A DNA stretch of 30,046 nucleotides from CAZGTQ01 sp964528575. GTDB lineage: Bacteria > Planctomycetota > UBA1135 > GCA-002686595. Shown here piece after piece: positions 14,889 through 25,564 of this stretch. The first letter of the stretch is position 1, and each line of letters starts with the position of its first letter. The stretch is taken from positions 1-30,046 of the forward strand of contig CAZGTQ010000077.1 of the NCBI GenBank assembly GCA_964528575.1, given 5' to 3'. The position numbers were made by a program, and so were the translations under genes. Under the pieces are notes generated by a model. It did no database searches. It was given only the letters and a program-made list of their open reading frames with translations, and was not told where the DNA came from.

Positions 14889-15197
14889 ATGTCGCCCGAC
14901 CCGCTCAAGAAGTTCTCCGAGATCGCCCGGAGCACCGGCGGTCGGGGTCCGTCGGGGTCCGACTACGGCCGCTACGCGGGCCTCGGCATCCAGTTCGCCG
15001 CCGCGATCGGTCTGTTGACCTGGCTCGGTTGGTACGCGGACGAGAAGCTCGGCACGTCGCCGCTCTTCCTGATCGTCGGCTTGCTCCTCGGCTTCGTCGG
15101 CGGCACGTTCTCCATCATCCGCGCGATCCCTCCGGTCGGCGGCCGCAAGCCCACCCGCGACGGCGGCGACGACACCGACTCGATCTCCCGAGACTGA
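14889..15197 (+). CDS. atpZ: AtpZ/AtpI-family ATP synthase accessory membrane protein
   Basis: This is a small membrane protein of 102 residues with two predicted spans: LGIQFAAAIGLLTWLGWYADE and LFLIVGLLLGFVGGTFSII. The layout (G-x-Q-F at the start of span one, a short loop with DEKLGTSP, then a glycine-rich span two) is typical of the AtpZ / ATPase_gene1 family found at the head of many atp operons. Family members have been linked to Mg/Ca transport or to Fo assembly. It starts the atp operon and is followed seven bases later by the next membrane protein gene. No strong ribosome binding site is visible. Confidence 0.8.
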   Translation: MSPDPLKKFSEIARSTGGRGPSGSDYGRYAGLGIQFAAAIGLLTWLGWYADEKLGTSPLFLIVGLLLGFVGGTFSIIRAIPPVGGRKPTRDGGDDTDSISRD

Positions 15198-15204
15198 CGA
15201 CCCG

Positions 15205-15579
15205 ATGAACCGCACCTCCCTCGCCATCTTCCTCGGACTGCCCGCCGCGTGCGTGGTCGGCTGGTCCATGGGCGGTGCGCTCGGCGCCGGGGCGGTGTGC
15301 GGCTTCTGCGCGGGAGCGGTGCTCGGCGGGATCTCGCTCGCGTGGCTCGCGCACACCGTGCGCACGCGCCCCGACGGGGCGCTCGGCGCGTTCGTCGCCG
15401 GCTTCGCGGCCAAGCTCGGCGTGCTGCTCGCCGCCGCGCTCGTCCTGCGCTACGTCGAGCCCGCCGCGGCGCGCGTCGACTACCGCAGCTTCCTGCTCGC
15501 GTTCACCGTCGCGATCTGCCTGCTTCTCGTCGTCGGGCTGCCCGACGCCACCCGTGCCCGCAAGGAGCGCACCTCGTGA
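15205..15579 (+). CDS. AtpI-like membrane protein
   Basis: This 124-residue hydrophobic protein has about four membrane spans (for example LAIFLGLPAACVVGWSM, LGAGAVCGFCAGAVLGGISL, FAAKLGVLLAAALVL and FLLAFTVAICLLLVVGL). It occupies the place of subunit I (AtpI), ahead of atpB, where family members help assemble the c ring. Sequence conservation of AtpI is low, so the name rests largely on position, size and topology. Its stop overlaps the atpB start as GTGA, implying coupled translation. Confidence 0.65.
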   Translation: MNRTSLAIFLGLPAACVVGWSMGGALGAGAVCGFCAGAVLGGISLAWLAHTVRTRPDGALGAFVAGFAAKLGVLLAAALVLRYVEPAAARVDYRSFLLAFTVAICLLLVVGLPDATRARKERTS

Positions 15580-16514
15580 GCCTGCCCCTGCGCCTGCTGC
15601 TGATCGCGGCCGTGCTCGTCGCCTCGCTCTTCGTCGCGTGGCAGTTCACGCCGCACGGCCGAGTCGAGAACCCGTTCATCCAGCTCTACCACCACCTGAC
15701 GCCGGTGCCGCTCGTCACCGACACGCACGCGGAGGTCACGCAGCCGCTGCTCGCGATCCCGCTGCCCGCGTTCCTCGACGTCTTCACGATCGACGAGAGC
15801 GGATTGCCGACGGGGAACCTGCGGCTGTTCAACCTGCAGATCTTCCAGGTCGCCGCGGTCCTCCTGATCGTCGCGTGCTTCATCGGCTTGCCGCGTCAGA
15901 TCCGCGCGGGCCGCATGGACCGCCTCAGCCGGTTCTTCACCGGCTTCGCGATGTGGGTGCGCGACGACATGGTGTACGCGACGCTGGGCAAGGAGCGCGG
16001 GCGGCCGTGGGTGCCCTACTTCCTCACGCTGTTCTTCTTCCTGCTGTTCATGAACCTGCTCGGCCTCGTGCCGGGCAGTGCGACCGCGACGGCGAGCATC
16101 TTCGTCACCGGCGCGATGGCGGGGACCACGCTCGTGCTGATCATCGTCGGCGGGATGGTCGCCCAGGGGCCGATCGCGTTCTGGAAGAACCTCGTGCCGC
16201 ACGTGCCGCTGCCGCTGTGGCCGCTGCTCTTCCTCGTCGAGGTGCTCGGCCTGGTGATCAAGCCGTTCGCCCTGATGGTGCGTCTGTTCGCGAACATGAG
16301 CGGCGGGCACATGGTCGTGCTCTCGCTCATGGGCCTGATCTTCTTCTTCGCCGCCGAGCAGGGCGCGACGGTCGGCTGGGCGGTGTCGCCCGTCGCCGTG
16401 GGCTTCGCCGTGTTCATCATGATCATCGAGTCGTTCGTCGCGATGGTGCAGGCGTTCATCTTCACGCAGCTCTCGATCCTGTTCGTCGGAGCCGCGCTGC
16501 ACCCCGAGCACTAG
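15576..16514 (+). CDS. atpB: F1Fo ATP synthase subunit a
   Basis: Subunit a is the membrane stator that forms the proton half-channels next to the c ring. The 312-residue protein has several hydrophobic spans and the essential arginine in span four within KPFALMVRLFANMSGGH. The late-span acidic position is present in IIESFVAMVQAFIFTQLS. The N-terminal region before the first conserved span is rather long (about 90 residues). GTG start 15576 overlaps the previous stop and has AAGGAG about ten bases upstream. It is followed by a 140-base gap containing a strong hairpin before atpE. Confidence 0.93.
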   Translation: MSLPLRLLLIAAVLVASLFVAWQFTPHGRVENPFIQLYHHLTPVPLVTDTHAEVTQPLLAIPLPAFLDVFTIDESGLPTGNLRLFNLQIFQVAAVLLIVACFIGLPRQIRAGRMDRLSRFFTGFAMWVRDDMVYATLGKERGRPWVPYFLTLFFFLLFMNLLGLVPGSATATASIFVTGAMAGTTLVLIIVGGMVAQGPIAFWKNLVPHVPLPLWPLLFLVEVLGLVIKPFALMVRLFANMSGGHMVVLSLMGLIFFFAAEQGATVGWAVSPVAVGFAVFIMIIESFVAMVQAFIFTQLSILFVGAALHPEH

Positions 16515-16548
16515 TCAGCCAGCGAGCGAGCCAGCCTCGCGTTTCTCA

Positions 16549-16569
16549 CCTCCGCGCGCGTCGCGGAGG
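16549..16569 (+). promoter_or_regulatory. perfect hairpin between atpB and atpE
   Basis: CCTCCGCG (16549-16556) pairs perfectly with CGCGGAGG (16562-16569) around a 5-base loop, giving an 8-bp GC-rich stem. It is 34 bases after the atpB stop and about 85 before atpE, with no T-tract after it. A short repeat (CAGCCAGCGAGCGAGCCAGCC) lies just upstream. Likely roles are mRNA processing or 5' protection of an atpE transcript. Confidence 0.5.
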
Positions 16570-16654
16570 ATCCTGTCCGCCACGTTTCTCCACCGAAACT
16601 CCAGAACCCAGTCCGCGGCTCGTGCCGCGCCCCCCGAGGAGGGACCCCCGAACC

Positions 16655-16906
16655 ATGATTCCCACGCAAGAGGCCGCCGAGGCGGTTGCAGACGTTGCGA
16701 AGATGGGCGCCGCGATCGGTGCCAGCGTGGCCGCGATCGGCGCCGGCATCGGCATCGGCCGCATCGGCGCCGCCGCCAACGAGGGCATCGCTCGTCAGCC
16801 CGAGGCCGCCGGCGACATCCGCGGCGGCTCGATCATTCTCGCCGCGTTCATCGAGGGCGTTTGCCTGTTCGCCGTCGTGGTCACGCTGCTGATCGCGCTG
16901 GGCTGA
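16655..16906 (+). CDS. atpE: F1Fo ATP synthase subunit c
   Basis: Subunit c forms the rotating ring that carries protons. It has 83 residues and two spans. The first holds the packing pattern GAGIGIGRIG (from about residue 29), the polar loop has the invariant RQP (47-49), and the second holds the ion-binding carboxylate E67 in AFIEGVCLF. The residue after E67 is Gly and no Gln is seen at the sodium-ligand position of span one, which favours proton rather than sodium coupling. The ribosome binding site GAGGAGGGA (16636-16644) is among the best in the window, in line with the need for many c copies per complex. It is flanked by hairpins on both sides. Confidence 0.95.
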   Translation: MIPTQEAAEAVADVAKMGAAIGASVAAIGAGIGIGRIGAAANEGIARQPEAAGDIRGGSIILAAFIEGVCLFAVVVTLLIALG

Positions 16907-16907
16907 G

Positions 16908-16961
16908 CTCTTCGACCGAGCTCTTGGACTGAGACCTCTGGCTGAGATCTCTGGGACTCGA
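16908..16961 (+). repeat. 13-bp tandem repeat after the atpE stop
   Basis: The units CTCTTCGACCGAG, CTCTTGGACTGAG, ACCTCTGGCTGAG and ATCTCTGGGACTCGA follow the atpE stop, whose own context (GGGCTGAG) resembles the end of each unit. The copies are diverged, so the repeat is older than the one at the sigma gene. Confidence 0.65.
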
Positions 16962-16966
16962 CCGGC

Positions 16967-17004
16967 GTCCGAGCCGGACGGCGCGCGCCGCCGCCGGCTC
17001 GGAC
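16967..17004 (+). promoter_or_regulatory. very strong hairpin between atpE and atpF
   Basis: GTCCGAGCCGG (16967-16977) pairs perfectly with CCGGCTCGGAC (16994-17004), an 11-bp stem. Inside it CGGC/GCCG adds four more pairs after a small bulge. No T-run follows (the next bases are CAACGCTCCCCCCC). It could be a partial terminator or an RNA stabiliser that leaves more atpE than atpF-D message. Confidence 0.6.
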
Positions 17005-17024
17005 CAACGCTCCCCCCCAATCGA

Positions 17025-17579
17025 ATGGAAGCGCCGATGCTGCTGCTCCTCGTTCCTCTCGCCGAAGAAGGCGGCTTCGATCCGATGGACGTCGCCGGTG
17101 CCGGCAACGTCCTGTGGACCTGGGTCATCTTCCTGATCGCCCTGCCGTTCATCTGGAAGGTCGTCATGGGGCCCGTCGCGCGCGCGCTCGAGGAGCGCGA
17201 CGAGCAGGTGGTGCGCGCCATCCAGGAGGCCAAGAAGGCCAGCGCCGACGCCGAGGCCGCGCGCGCCGAGGTCGAGGTCAAGCTCGGCGAGGCGCGCTCC
17301 GAGGCCGCGCGGCTGATGGCGGAGGCGCGCGAGCGCGGCGAGGCTCGGGAGCGCGAGATCCTCGAGTCCGCCAAGTCCGAGGCCGCGGCGATGGTGGACT
17401 CCGCCAAGGCGCAGATCCAGGCCGAGCAGGAGAAGGCGCTCGCCGCGATCCGCACCGAGGTCGTCGAGCTCAGCCTGCACGCGGCGAGCAAGGTGCTCGA
17501 CCGCAACGTCGGCGCCGAGGACGACCGCCGCCTGGTCGAGTCGGTCGTCGCCGGCTCGTCCGCGGGGGCCGGCACGTGA
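17025..17579 (+). CDS. atpF: F1Fo ATP synthase subunit b
   Basis: Subunit b is the peripheral stalk that holds F1 still against the rotor. The 184-residue protein has one N-terminal membrane span (VLWTWVIFLIALPFIWKVVM, about 29-48) and then a long, charged, heptad-like helix rich in Ala, Glu and Arg up to about residue 150, ending in the delta-binding part (HAASKVLDRNVGAEDDRRLVE). The first 25 residues before the span are longer than usual and partly hydrophobic. ATG 17025 is used; ATG 17037 is possible. I see no good ribosome binding site. Its stop overlaps atpH as GTGA. Confidence 0.9.
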   Translation: MEAPMLLLLVPLAEEGGFDPMDVAGAGNVLWTWVIFLIALPFIWKVVMGPVARALEERDEQVVRAIQEAKKASADAEAARAEVEVKLGEARSEAARLMAEARERGEAREREILESAKSEAAAMVDSAKAQIQAEQEKALAAIRTEVVELSLHAASKVLDRNVGAEDDRRLVESVVAGSSAGAGT

Positions 17580-18127
17580 TCGCGAGCGCCGTCACCGGCC
17601 GCTACGTCGAGGCGCTGTTTCGCCTCGCGCAGCGCAAGGGCCAGCTCGCGGCCGTCGACGCGGACGTGAAGCGCATCGCGGCCGAGCTCCAGAAGCCGCG
17701 CGCGAGGCTCGTGTTCGACGCGCGCCTGGACGTGCACGAGCGGCGCGCGATGCTCGCGGAGCTCATCGACGCGCTGTCTCCGCTGGGCCGCAACTTCGTC
17801 AACCTGCTCTTCGACAAGCGCCGCGAAGCCGTGCTGCGCGAGGTCCCGGCCGTCTGGCGGCGCCGCAGCCTCGAGGAGCGCGGCGCGGTCGAGGGGGTCG
17901 TCGAGAGCGCGCGGCCGCTCGAGCGCGGCGAGATCGACCGTCTGGCGAAGTCGCTGGGCGCGCGGCTCTCGAAGGACGTCGTGCTCGAGAATCGCATCGT
18001 GCCCGAGCTCGTCGGCGGCGTGCGCGTCGTCGTCGGCGGGCAGATGATGGACGGCTCCGTCCAGGGACGCCTCGCCGGGCTGCGCCGGCGCATGCTCGAG
18101 TCGCCGCTCACGGTCGCTCGCGGCTGA
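17576..18127 (+). CDS. atpH: F1Fo ATP synthase subunit delta
   Basis: The delta subunit (OSCP type) links the b stalk to the top of the alpha/beta hexamer. The 183-residue product matches the family by its N-terminal helix bundle (AVTGRYVEALFRLAQRKGQL), the LGRNFVNLLFDKRRE segment, and the C-terminal signature ENRIVPELVGGVRVVVGGQM. GTG 17576 overlaps the atpF stop, implying coupled translation. Length is normal for the family. Confidence 0.92.
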   Translation: MIASAVTGRYVEALFRLAQRKGQLAAVDADVKRIAAELQKPRARLVFDARLDVHERRAMLAELIDALSPLGRNFVNLLFDKRREAVLREVPAVWRRRSLEERGAVEGVVESARPLERGEIDRLAKSLGARLSKDVVLENRIVPELVGGVRVVVGGQMMDGSVQGRLAGLRRRMLESPLTVARG

Positions 18128-18166
18128 TCCACCGAAACACAACCACCACCGGACGAGAACAACGAC

Positions 18167-19741
<1,575 letters not shown>

Positions 19742-19744
19742 GCG

Positions 19745-20614
19745 ATGGCGAGCATCAAGGAGCTGCGCCAACGGATCAAGTCCGTCGGCAACATCAAGCA
19801 GATCACGCGCGCGATGGAGATGGTCGCGACGACGAAGCTGCGTCGGTTCCAGGACCGCGCGGTCTCGTCGCGGCCGTACGCGCACGAGATCGCCGACCTC
19901 GTCGGCCACCTGGCGAGCGTGCTCGGCGACGACGTCGCGGACAAGCCGCTGTTCCGCGAGGGCGAGGGCGACGCGATCGCGATGCTCGTCGTCTCGTCGG
20001 ACCGCGGCCTGTGCGGCGCGTACAACTCGAACGTGTTCCGCGCGCTCGAGGTGTGGCTGCGCGCGCAGGGCGACACGCCGGTGCGCTGGTTCGTGTACGG
20101 GCGCAAGGCGTACCAGTACCTCCTGAGGCGCGGGCGCGAGGTCGAGCGCTACTTCGCGGAGCCGCCGCTCGAGAAGCTCGACTACCGCGGCGCGATGTAC
20201 GTGTCGCGCGAGCTCGTCGACGTGTTCCTCGGGGGCGGCGTGCGCGAGGTGCGCATCCTCTACACGGCGTTCGAGTCGATGGTGAAGTACGTGCCCTCGA
20301 ACGTCCCGTTCCTCCCCGTCCAGCCGACGTCGATCGCCGACACCGGCGCGACGCGGGGCGACGTCATCCTGGAGCCCGACGCCGAGACGATCTTCGACCG
20401 CCTCGTTCCGCGCTACCTGGAGACGCGCATCTACAACGCTCTGCTCGAGGCGCTGACCTCCGAGTACGCGAGCCGGCGCGTGTCGATGAAGAACGCGACC
20501 GACGCCGCGAACGACATGCAGAGCGTTCTCAAGGGCGTGTTCAACCGCAAGCGCCAGGAAACGATCACCAAGGACCTGCTCGACATCGTCGGCGGCGCCG
20601 AAGCGTTGCGCTGA
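19745..20614 (+). CDS. atpG: F1Fo ATP synthase subunit gamma
   Basis: Gamma is the central rotor shaft. The 289-residue protein starts with the conserved helix SIKELRQRIKSVGNIKQIT, followed by RAMEMVATTKLRR, the Rossmann-like VVSSDRGLCGAYNSN, and the C-terminal helix SRRVSMKNATDAANDM that turns inside the hexamer. It is complete and of usual length, with a 3-base gap to atpA and a 10-base gap to atpD. Confidence 0.96.
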   Translation: MASIKELRQRIKSVGNIKQITRAMEMVATTKLRRFQDRAVSSRPYAHEIADLVGHLASVLGDDVADKPLFREGEGDAIAMLVVSSDRGLCGAYNSNVFRALEVWLRAQGDTPVRWFVYGRKAYQYLLRRGREVERYFAEPPLEKLDYRGAMYVSRELVDVFLGGGVREVRILYTAFESMVKYVPSNVPFLPVQPTSIADTGATRGDVILEPDAETIFDRLVPRYLETRIYNALLEALTSEYASRRVSMKNATDAANDMQSVLKGVFNRKRQETITKDLLDIVGGAEALR

Positions 20615-20624
20615 CACACGAACC

Positions 20625-22064
<1,440 letters not shown>

Positions 22065-22065
<1 letters not shown>

Positions 22066-22481
22066 TGGTTCGGAGCCTGACCCTGCGCGTCATCACCCCC
22101 GACCGCATCGTGCTCGACGAGACCGTGGAGTCGGTGCGCATGCCGGGTGTCGACGGCTCGCTCGGCGTGCTGCCGCGGCACGCGCACCTCGTGACGGCGC
22201 TCGAGGCCGGTCTCGTGGTGTACGAGATGCCGGGCGGCGGCCGCCAGGAGTTGTTCGTCTCCGGCGGCTTCGCCGAGGTGCGCGACGACACCGTGCGCGT
22301 CGTCACCGAGGCGAGCGAGCCGATCGGCGCGATCGACATCGAGCGTGCGCGCGAGGCCGAGCGGCGCGCGCGGGAGCGGATCAGCGCGATCCGCTCCGGC
22401 GTCTCCTCGGAGGACCTCCTGCGGGCCGAGGCCGCGCTCCGGCGCGCCCTCCTGCGGCTGCGCCTCAAGGGGCAAGGTTGA
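22065..22481 (+). CDS. atpC: F1Fo ATP synthase subunit epsilon
   Basis: Epsilon is the rotor foot and a regulator of ATP hydrolysis. The 138-residue product has the N-terminal beta-sandwich signature SLTLRVITPDRIVLDETVES, then GSLGVLPRHAHLVTALEAG and LFVSGGFAEVRDDTVRVVTE, and a C-terminal helical hairpin (ERAREAERRARERIS and LLRAEAALRRALLRLRL). The start at 22065 overlaps the corrected atpD stop as TGATG. Its own stop overlaps the aspS start. Confidence 0.93.
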
Positions 22482-24355
22482 GCGGCGCCGTGTCGGGCAC
22501 GGGATCGGGCGGAGCCGTGTCGGGCGGAGGCGCGTCGAGCGGCGCCGCGTCGAGCGGCGCCGTGTCGAGCGAGGGCGCGGCGGCGCTGCGCGCAACGGAC
22601 GACTGGCGGCGGACGCACACGTGCGGCGACCTGCGCCAGGAGCACGTAGGCCAGCGCGTCACGCTCAACGGATGGGTCGACGCGCGCCGCGACCACGGCG
22701 GGATCTACTTCCTCGACCTGCGCGACCGCTACGGCGTCACGCAGATCGTGATCGGCGAGCGCGTGGGCGGCGACCTCAAGGTCGGCCCCGAGTTCGTGCT
22801 CTCGGTCCACGGCGAGGTCGTCGCGCGCGGCGCGGGCAACGTCAACACCGAGCGGCCGACCGGTGAGATCGAGGTCGTCGCCGAGCGCGTCGAGGTGCTC
22901 TCCGAGTCGCGCACGCCGCCGTTCGAGGTGATCGACGACCTCGAGGCGTCGGTCGAGACGCGGCTGCGCTACCGCTACGTCGACCTGCGCCGCGCGCCCC
23001 TCCAGCGCAACCTGATCCACCGCTCGCGCTTCGTCAACTCGATGCGGCGCGCGTTCGAGCGCCAGAGCTTCGTCGAGATCGACACGCCCGTCCTGACGCG
23101 CGCCACGCCCGAGGGCGCGCGCGACTACCTCGTCCCCAGCCGCGTGCACCCGGGACGCTTCTATGCGCTCCCGCAGTCGCCCCAGATCTTCAAGCAGGTG
23201 CTGATGATCTCGGGCTTCGACCGCTACTTCCAGGTCGCGCGCTGCTTCCGCGACGAGGACCTGCGCGCCGATCGGCAGCCCGACTTCCACCAGCTCGACA
23301 TGGAGATGTCCTTCGTCGAGGAGGACGACATCTTCGCGGTGTGGGAGCGCGCGCTCGCCGACACGTTCCGCGAGGCGTTGGGCGTCGAGCTCGAGACGCC
23401 GTTACCGCGCATGCCGTACGACGAGGCGCTCGCGCGCTACGGCGTCGACAAGCCGGACACGCGCTTCGGCCTCGAGCTCGTCGACGTCGGCGACTGGGCG
23501 CGCACGAGCGACTTCCAGGTGTTCCGCGGCACCGTCGACGGCGGCGGGCGCGTGCTCGGCGTGCGCGTGCCCGGCGGCGGCGCGCTCTCGCGCAAGGACG
23601 TGCAGGCGCTCGAGGACCTCGCGAAGGAGCACGGGGCCAAGGGCCTCGCGTGGTGGAAGGTCGGCCCCGACGGGGGCAGCGGGCCGCTCGCGCGCTTCTG
23701 CGGCGAGGGGCGGGGCGACGCGCTCGCGGCGCTCTTGGGCGCGGGCGAGGGCGACCTCGCGCTGTTCGTCGCCGACGCCCAGCGCGTCGCGCAGCGGGCG
23801 CTCGGCCAGGTGCGGCTCGAGCTCGGCCGGCGGCTCGGGCTCGTCCGGCCCGGCTGGAACTTCCTGTGGGTGACGAGCTTCCCGATGTTCGAGTGGGACG
23901 CCGCCGAGCAGCGCTGGTTCAGCTCGCACCACCCGTTCACGGCGCCCACGGACTGGTCGCTCTCGGGCGACCTGGGGAGCATGCCCAGCCGCGCGTACGA
24001 CCTGGTCCTCAACGGGTGGGAGCTCGGCTCGGGCTCGATCCGGATCCATCGCCCGGACGTCCAGGCGAAGGTCTTCGAGATCCTCGGCATCGGCCGGGAG
24101 GAGCAGCGCGAGAAGTTCGGCTTCCTGCTCGAGGCCCTGTCCTACGGCGCGCCCCCGCACGGCGGGTTCGCCCTCGGCATCGACCGGACGGTCGCCCTGT
24201 CGCTCGGTCTGGACAACATTCGCGACACGATCGCCTTTCCCAAGACGACGTCCGCGTCCGATCTCATGTGCGAGGCGCCCTCGCGCGTCTCGCCCCAGCA
24301 GCTTGCGGAAGTGCACATCCAGCTCGCGGGCCGCGCCTTGGACGAAGGCCGGTAG
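22478..24355 (+). CDS. aspS: aspartyl-tRNA synthetase, probably non-discriminating
   Basis: This class II synthetase charges tRNA-Asp with aspartate. The 625-residue protein is bacterial type: OB-fold anticodon domain (TLNGWVDARRDHGGIYFLD), class II core (RYRYVDLRR, FRDEDLRADRQPDFHQLD), the GAD insertion, and motif 3 (GFALGIDRTVAL). Residues H73 and G120 match positions reported as His and Gly in non-discriminating AspRS, where discriminating enzymes have Leu and Lys, so it may also charge tRNA-Asn. The start is TTG 22478, overlapping the atpC stop as TTGA, with AAGGGG upstream; GTG 22490 is the alternative. About 35 N-terminal residues are a Gly/Ser/Ala tandem repeat not seen in the family. 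Confidence 0.93.
   Translation: MSGAVSGTGSGGAVSGGGASSGAASSGAVSSEGAAALRATDDWRRTHTCGDLRQEHVGQRVTLNGWVDARRDHGGIYFLDLRDRYGVTQIVIGERVGGDLKVGPEFVLSVHGEVVARGAGNVNTERPTGEIEVVAERVEVLSESRTPPFEVIDDLEASVETRLRYRYVDLRRAPLQRNLIHRSRFVNSMRRAFERQSFVEIDTPVLTRATPEGARDYLVPSRVHPGRFYALPQSPQIFKQVLMISGFDRYFQVARCFRDEDLRADRQPDFHQLDMEMSFVEEDDIFAVWERALADTFREALGVELETPLPRMPYDEALARYGVDKPDTRFGLELVDVGDWARTSDFQVFRGTVDGGGRVLGVRVPGGGALSRKDVQALEDLAKEHGAKGLAWWKVGPDGGSGPLARFCGEGRGDALAALLGAGEGDLALFVADAQRVAQRALGQVRLELGRRLGLVRPGWNFLWVTSFPMFEWDAAEQRWFSSHHPFTAPTDWSLSGDLGSMPSRAYDLVLNGWELGSGSIRIHRPDVQAKVFEILGIGREEQREKFGFLLEALSYGAPPHGGFALGIDRTVALSLGLDNIRDTIAFPKTTSASDLMCEAPSRVSPQQLAEVHIQLAGRALDEGR
22481..22579 (+). repeat. 15-bp tandem repeat at the 5' end of aspS
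   Basis: The unit AGCGGCGCCGTGTCG appears about six times with changes, one copy shortened to 12 bases. It encodes SGAVS-type repeats ahead of the first conserved AspRS residues and begins immediately after the start codon. Confidence 0.85.
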
Positions 24356-24430
24356 GAGCCTGTCGAGGACGCAGCTCCGCCGCGCGCACCGCCGCGGCAG
24401 CCCGGCACCGCGTTTGCTCGCTCTCGACTC

Positions 24431-24459
24431 GCTCGCGACGCGCGCAGCGCGCCGCGAGC
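24431..24459 (+). terminator. strong hairpin downstream of aspS
   Basis: GCTCGCG (24431-24437) pairs perfectly with CGCGAGC (24453-24459). After one mismatch CGCG/CGCG adds four pairs around a 5-base loop. It sits 75 bases after the aspS stop and ahead of the infC promoter, the expected place for the end of the atp-aspS transcript. There is no T-tract, so it may work with Rho or only as a 3' stabiliser. A 12-base palindrome (GGCGGGCCCGCC) lies further on. Confidence 0.4.
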
Positions 24460-24523
24460 GCGCACCGGATCCGCGCGGGCGGGCCCGCCGCCTCGGCTGC
24501 CAGCGCTCTCGACGAGGGGGCTC

Positions 24524-24553
24524 TTGGCGGAATCGCGCGGCGCGGTCTATGCT
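24524..24553 (+). promoter_or_regulatory. putative infC operon promoter
   Basis: TTGGCG (24524-24529) and TATGCT (24548-24553) are 18 bases apart, about 40 bases ahead of the infC start, leaving a short leader of about 33 nt. Confidence 0.45.
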
Positions 24554-24592
24554 TCCCGAGGAATCGAACCCTTCACCCTAACCAGGAGCTAC

Positions 24593-25126
24593 GTGGCCCA
24601 ATCCAAGCGTTTTCGTCCCCAGCCGCCTCGCTATCGCGCCAACCGTCAGATCCGCGTGCCCCAGGTCCGCCTGATCGATCACGACGGTGAGCAGGTCGGA
24701 GTCGTCGACACCGACGACGCACGCCGGCGCGCCGAGGAGGCGAACCTCGACCTGGTCGAGGTCGCGCCGAACGCCGACCCCCCGGTCTGCCGGGTGATGG
24801 ACTTCGGCAAGTTCAAGTACGAGCAGCGCAAGAAGGAGAAGGGCTCGGCGAAGGGGCGCAGCGCCTCGCGGCTCAAGGAGCTGCGCGTGCGACCCGCGAT
24901 CGACCCGCACGACCTCTCCTACCGGCTGGACCGCGGCCGCAAGTTCCTCGAGGAAGGCCACAAGGTCCAGGTCGTCTGCGTCTTCCGCGGCCGGCAGATG
25001 GCGCACCCCGAGCTCGGCCGCAACGTCATGGCCCAGGTCGCGGCGCAGCTCGGCGACATCTGCAAGATCGAGAGCACGCCGCGGATGTCCGGCAACCGGA
25101 TGACGATGCTCCTGGCCCGCAAGTAG
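24593..25126 (+). CDS. infC: translation initiation factor IF-3
   Basis: IF-3 binds the 30S subunit, keeps it apart from 50S and checks start-codon pairing. The 177-residue product has the N-domain (RANRQIRVPQVRLIDHDGEQ, and DLVEVAPNADPPVCRVMDFGKF), the Lys-rich linker helix, and the C-domain (LKELRVRPAIDPHDLSYRL, and VCVFRGRQMAHPELG). The start is GTG 24593 with AGGAG at 24584-24588, a short spacing of four bases. Many infC genes use AUU or other rare starts for self-control; GTG here is less extreme. It heads the conserved infC-rpmI-rplT-pheS-pheT run. Confidence 0.95.
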   Translation: MAQSKRFRPQPPRYRANRQIRVPQVRLIDHDGEQVGVVDTDDARRRAEEANLDLVEVAPNADPPVCRVMDFGKFKYEQRKKEKGSAKGRSASRLKELRVRPAIDPHDLSYRLDRGRKFLEEGHKVQVVCVFRGRQMAHPELGRNVMAQVAAQLGDICKIESTPRMSGNRMTMLLARK

Positions 25127-25366
25127 GCGGGAGCACCCCGGGCGGGCCCGCGCGCGGCCCCTGGTTCGTGCCTTCCTGCTCAGGCTTGTCTCGCGGCCGC
25201 CGATCCGTATCCTGTCGCGCTCCAAGTCCGGGGCCGAGGGCGGCTCCGGCCCCCGTGAGCGACCCGTCCCGACGTCTGCGGCGGGTCTGCGAGCGGGGCC
25301 CGATCGACGTCGCCGAGGACGGCCGCAAGGAAGCGGCGCGCGGCGGCCCTGCACGAGAGCAGTGCG
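25127..25366 (+). promoter_or_regulatory. infC-rpmI spacer with internal promoter and leader hairpin
   Basis: This 240-base spacer holds a plausible promoter, TTGTCT (25186-25191) and TATCCT (25208-25213), 16 bases apart. Just after the expected start is a 7-bp perfect hairpin, GGGGCCG (25230-25236) with CGGCCCC (25247-25253). In several bacteria the rpmI-rplT message is controlled by L20 binding to a structured leader. The hairpin is in the right place, but I cannot recognise a specific L20 leader class. Confidence 0.4.
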
Positions 25367-25561
25367 ATGCCCAAGATGAAGACGAAGAGCGCGGTGGCCA
25401 AGCGCTTCCGCGTGTCGAAGACCGGCAAGGTGATCAGCAGCCGTCCCGGCCGCGGCCACATGCACGCGCCGAAGACCGCCAAGCAGAAGCGCAAGCTCCG
25501 CGAGCGGATCGTATTGACCGGCACGTGGGCGCGGAACATCCGCCGGATGCTGGAGAGCTGA
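25367..25561 (+). CDS. rpmI: 50S ribosomal protein L35 (bL35)
   Basis: This is a small basic large-subunit protein of 64 residues. PKMKTKSAVAKRFRVSKTGK and HAPKTAKQKRKLRE match bL35 throughout. It lies between infC and rplT as in most bacteria. Its stop is followed three bases later by the rplT start. Confidence 0.96.
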   Translation: MPKMKTKSAVAKRFRVSKTGKVISSRPGRGHMHAPKTAKQKRKLRERIVLTGTWARNIRRMLES

Positions 25562-25564
25562 GCG

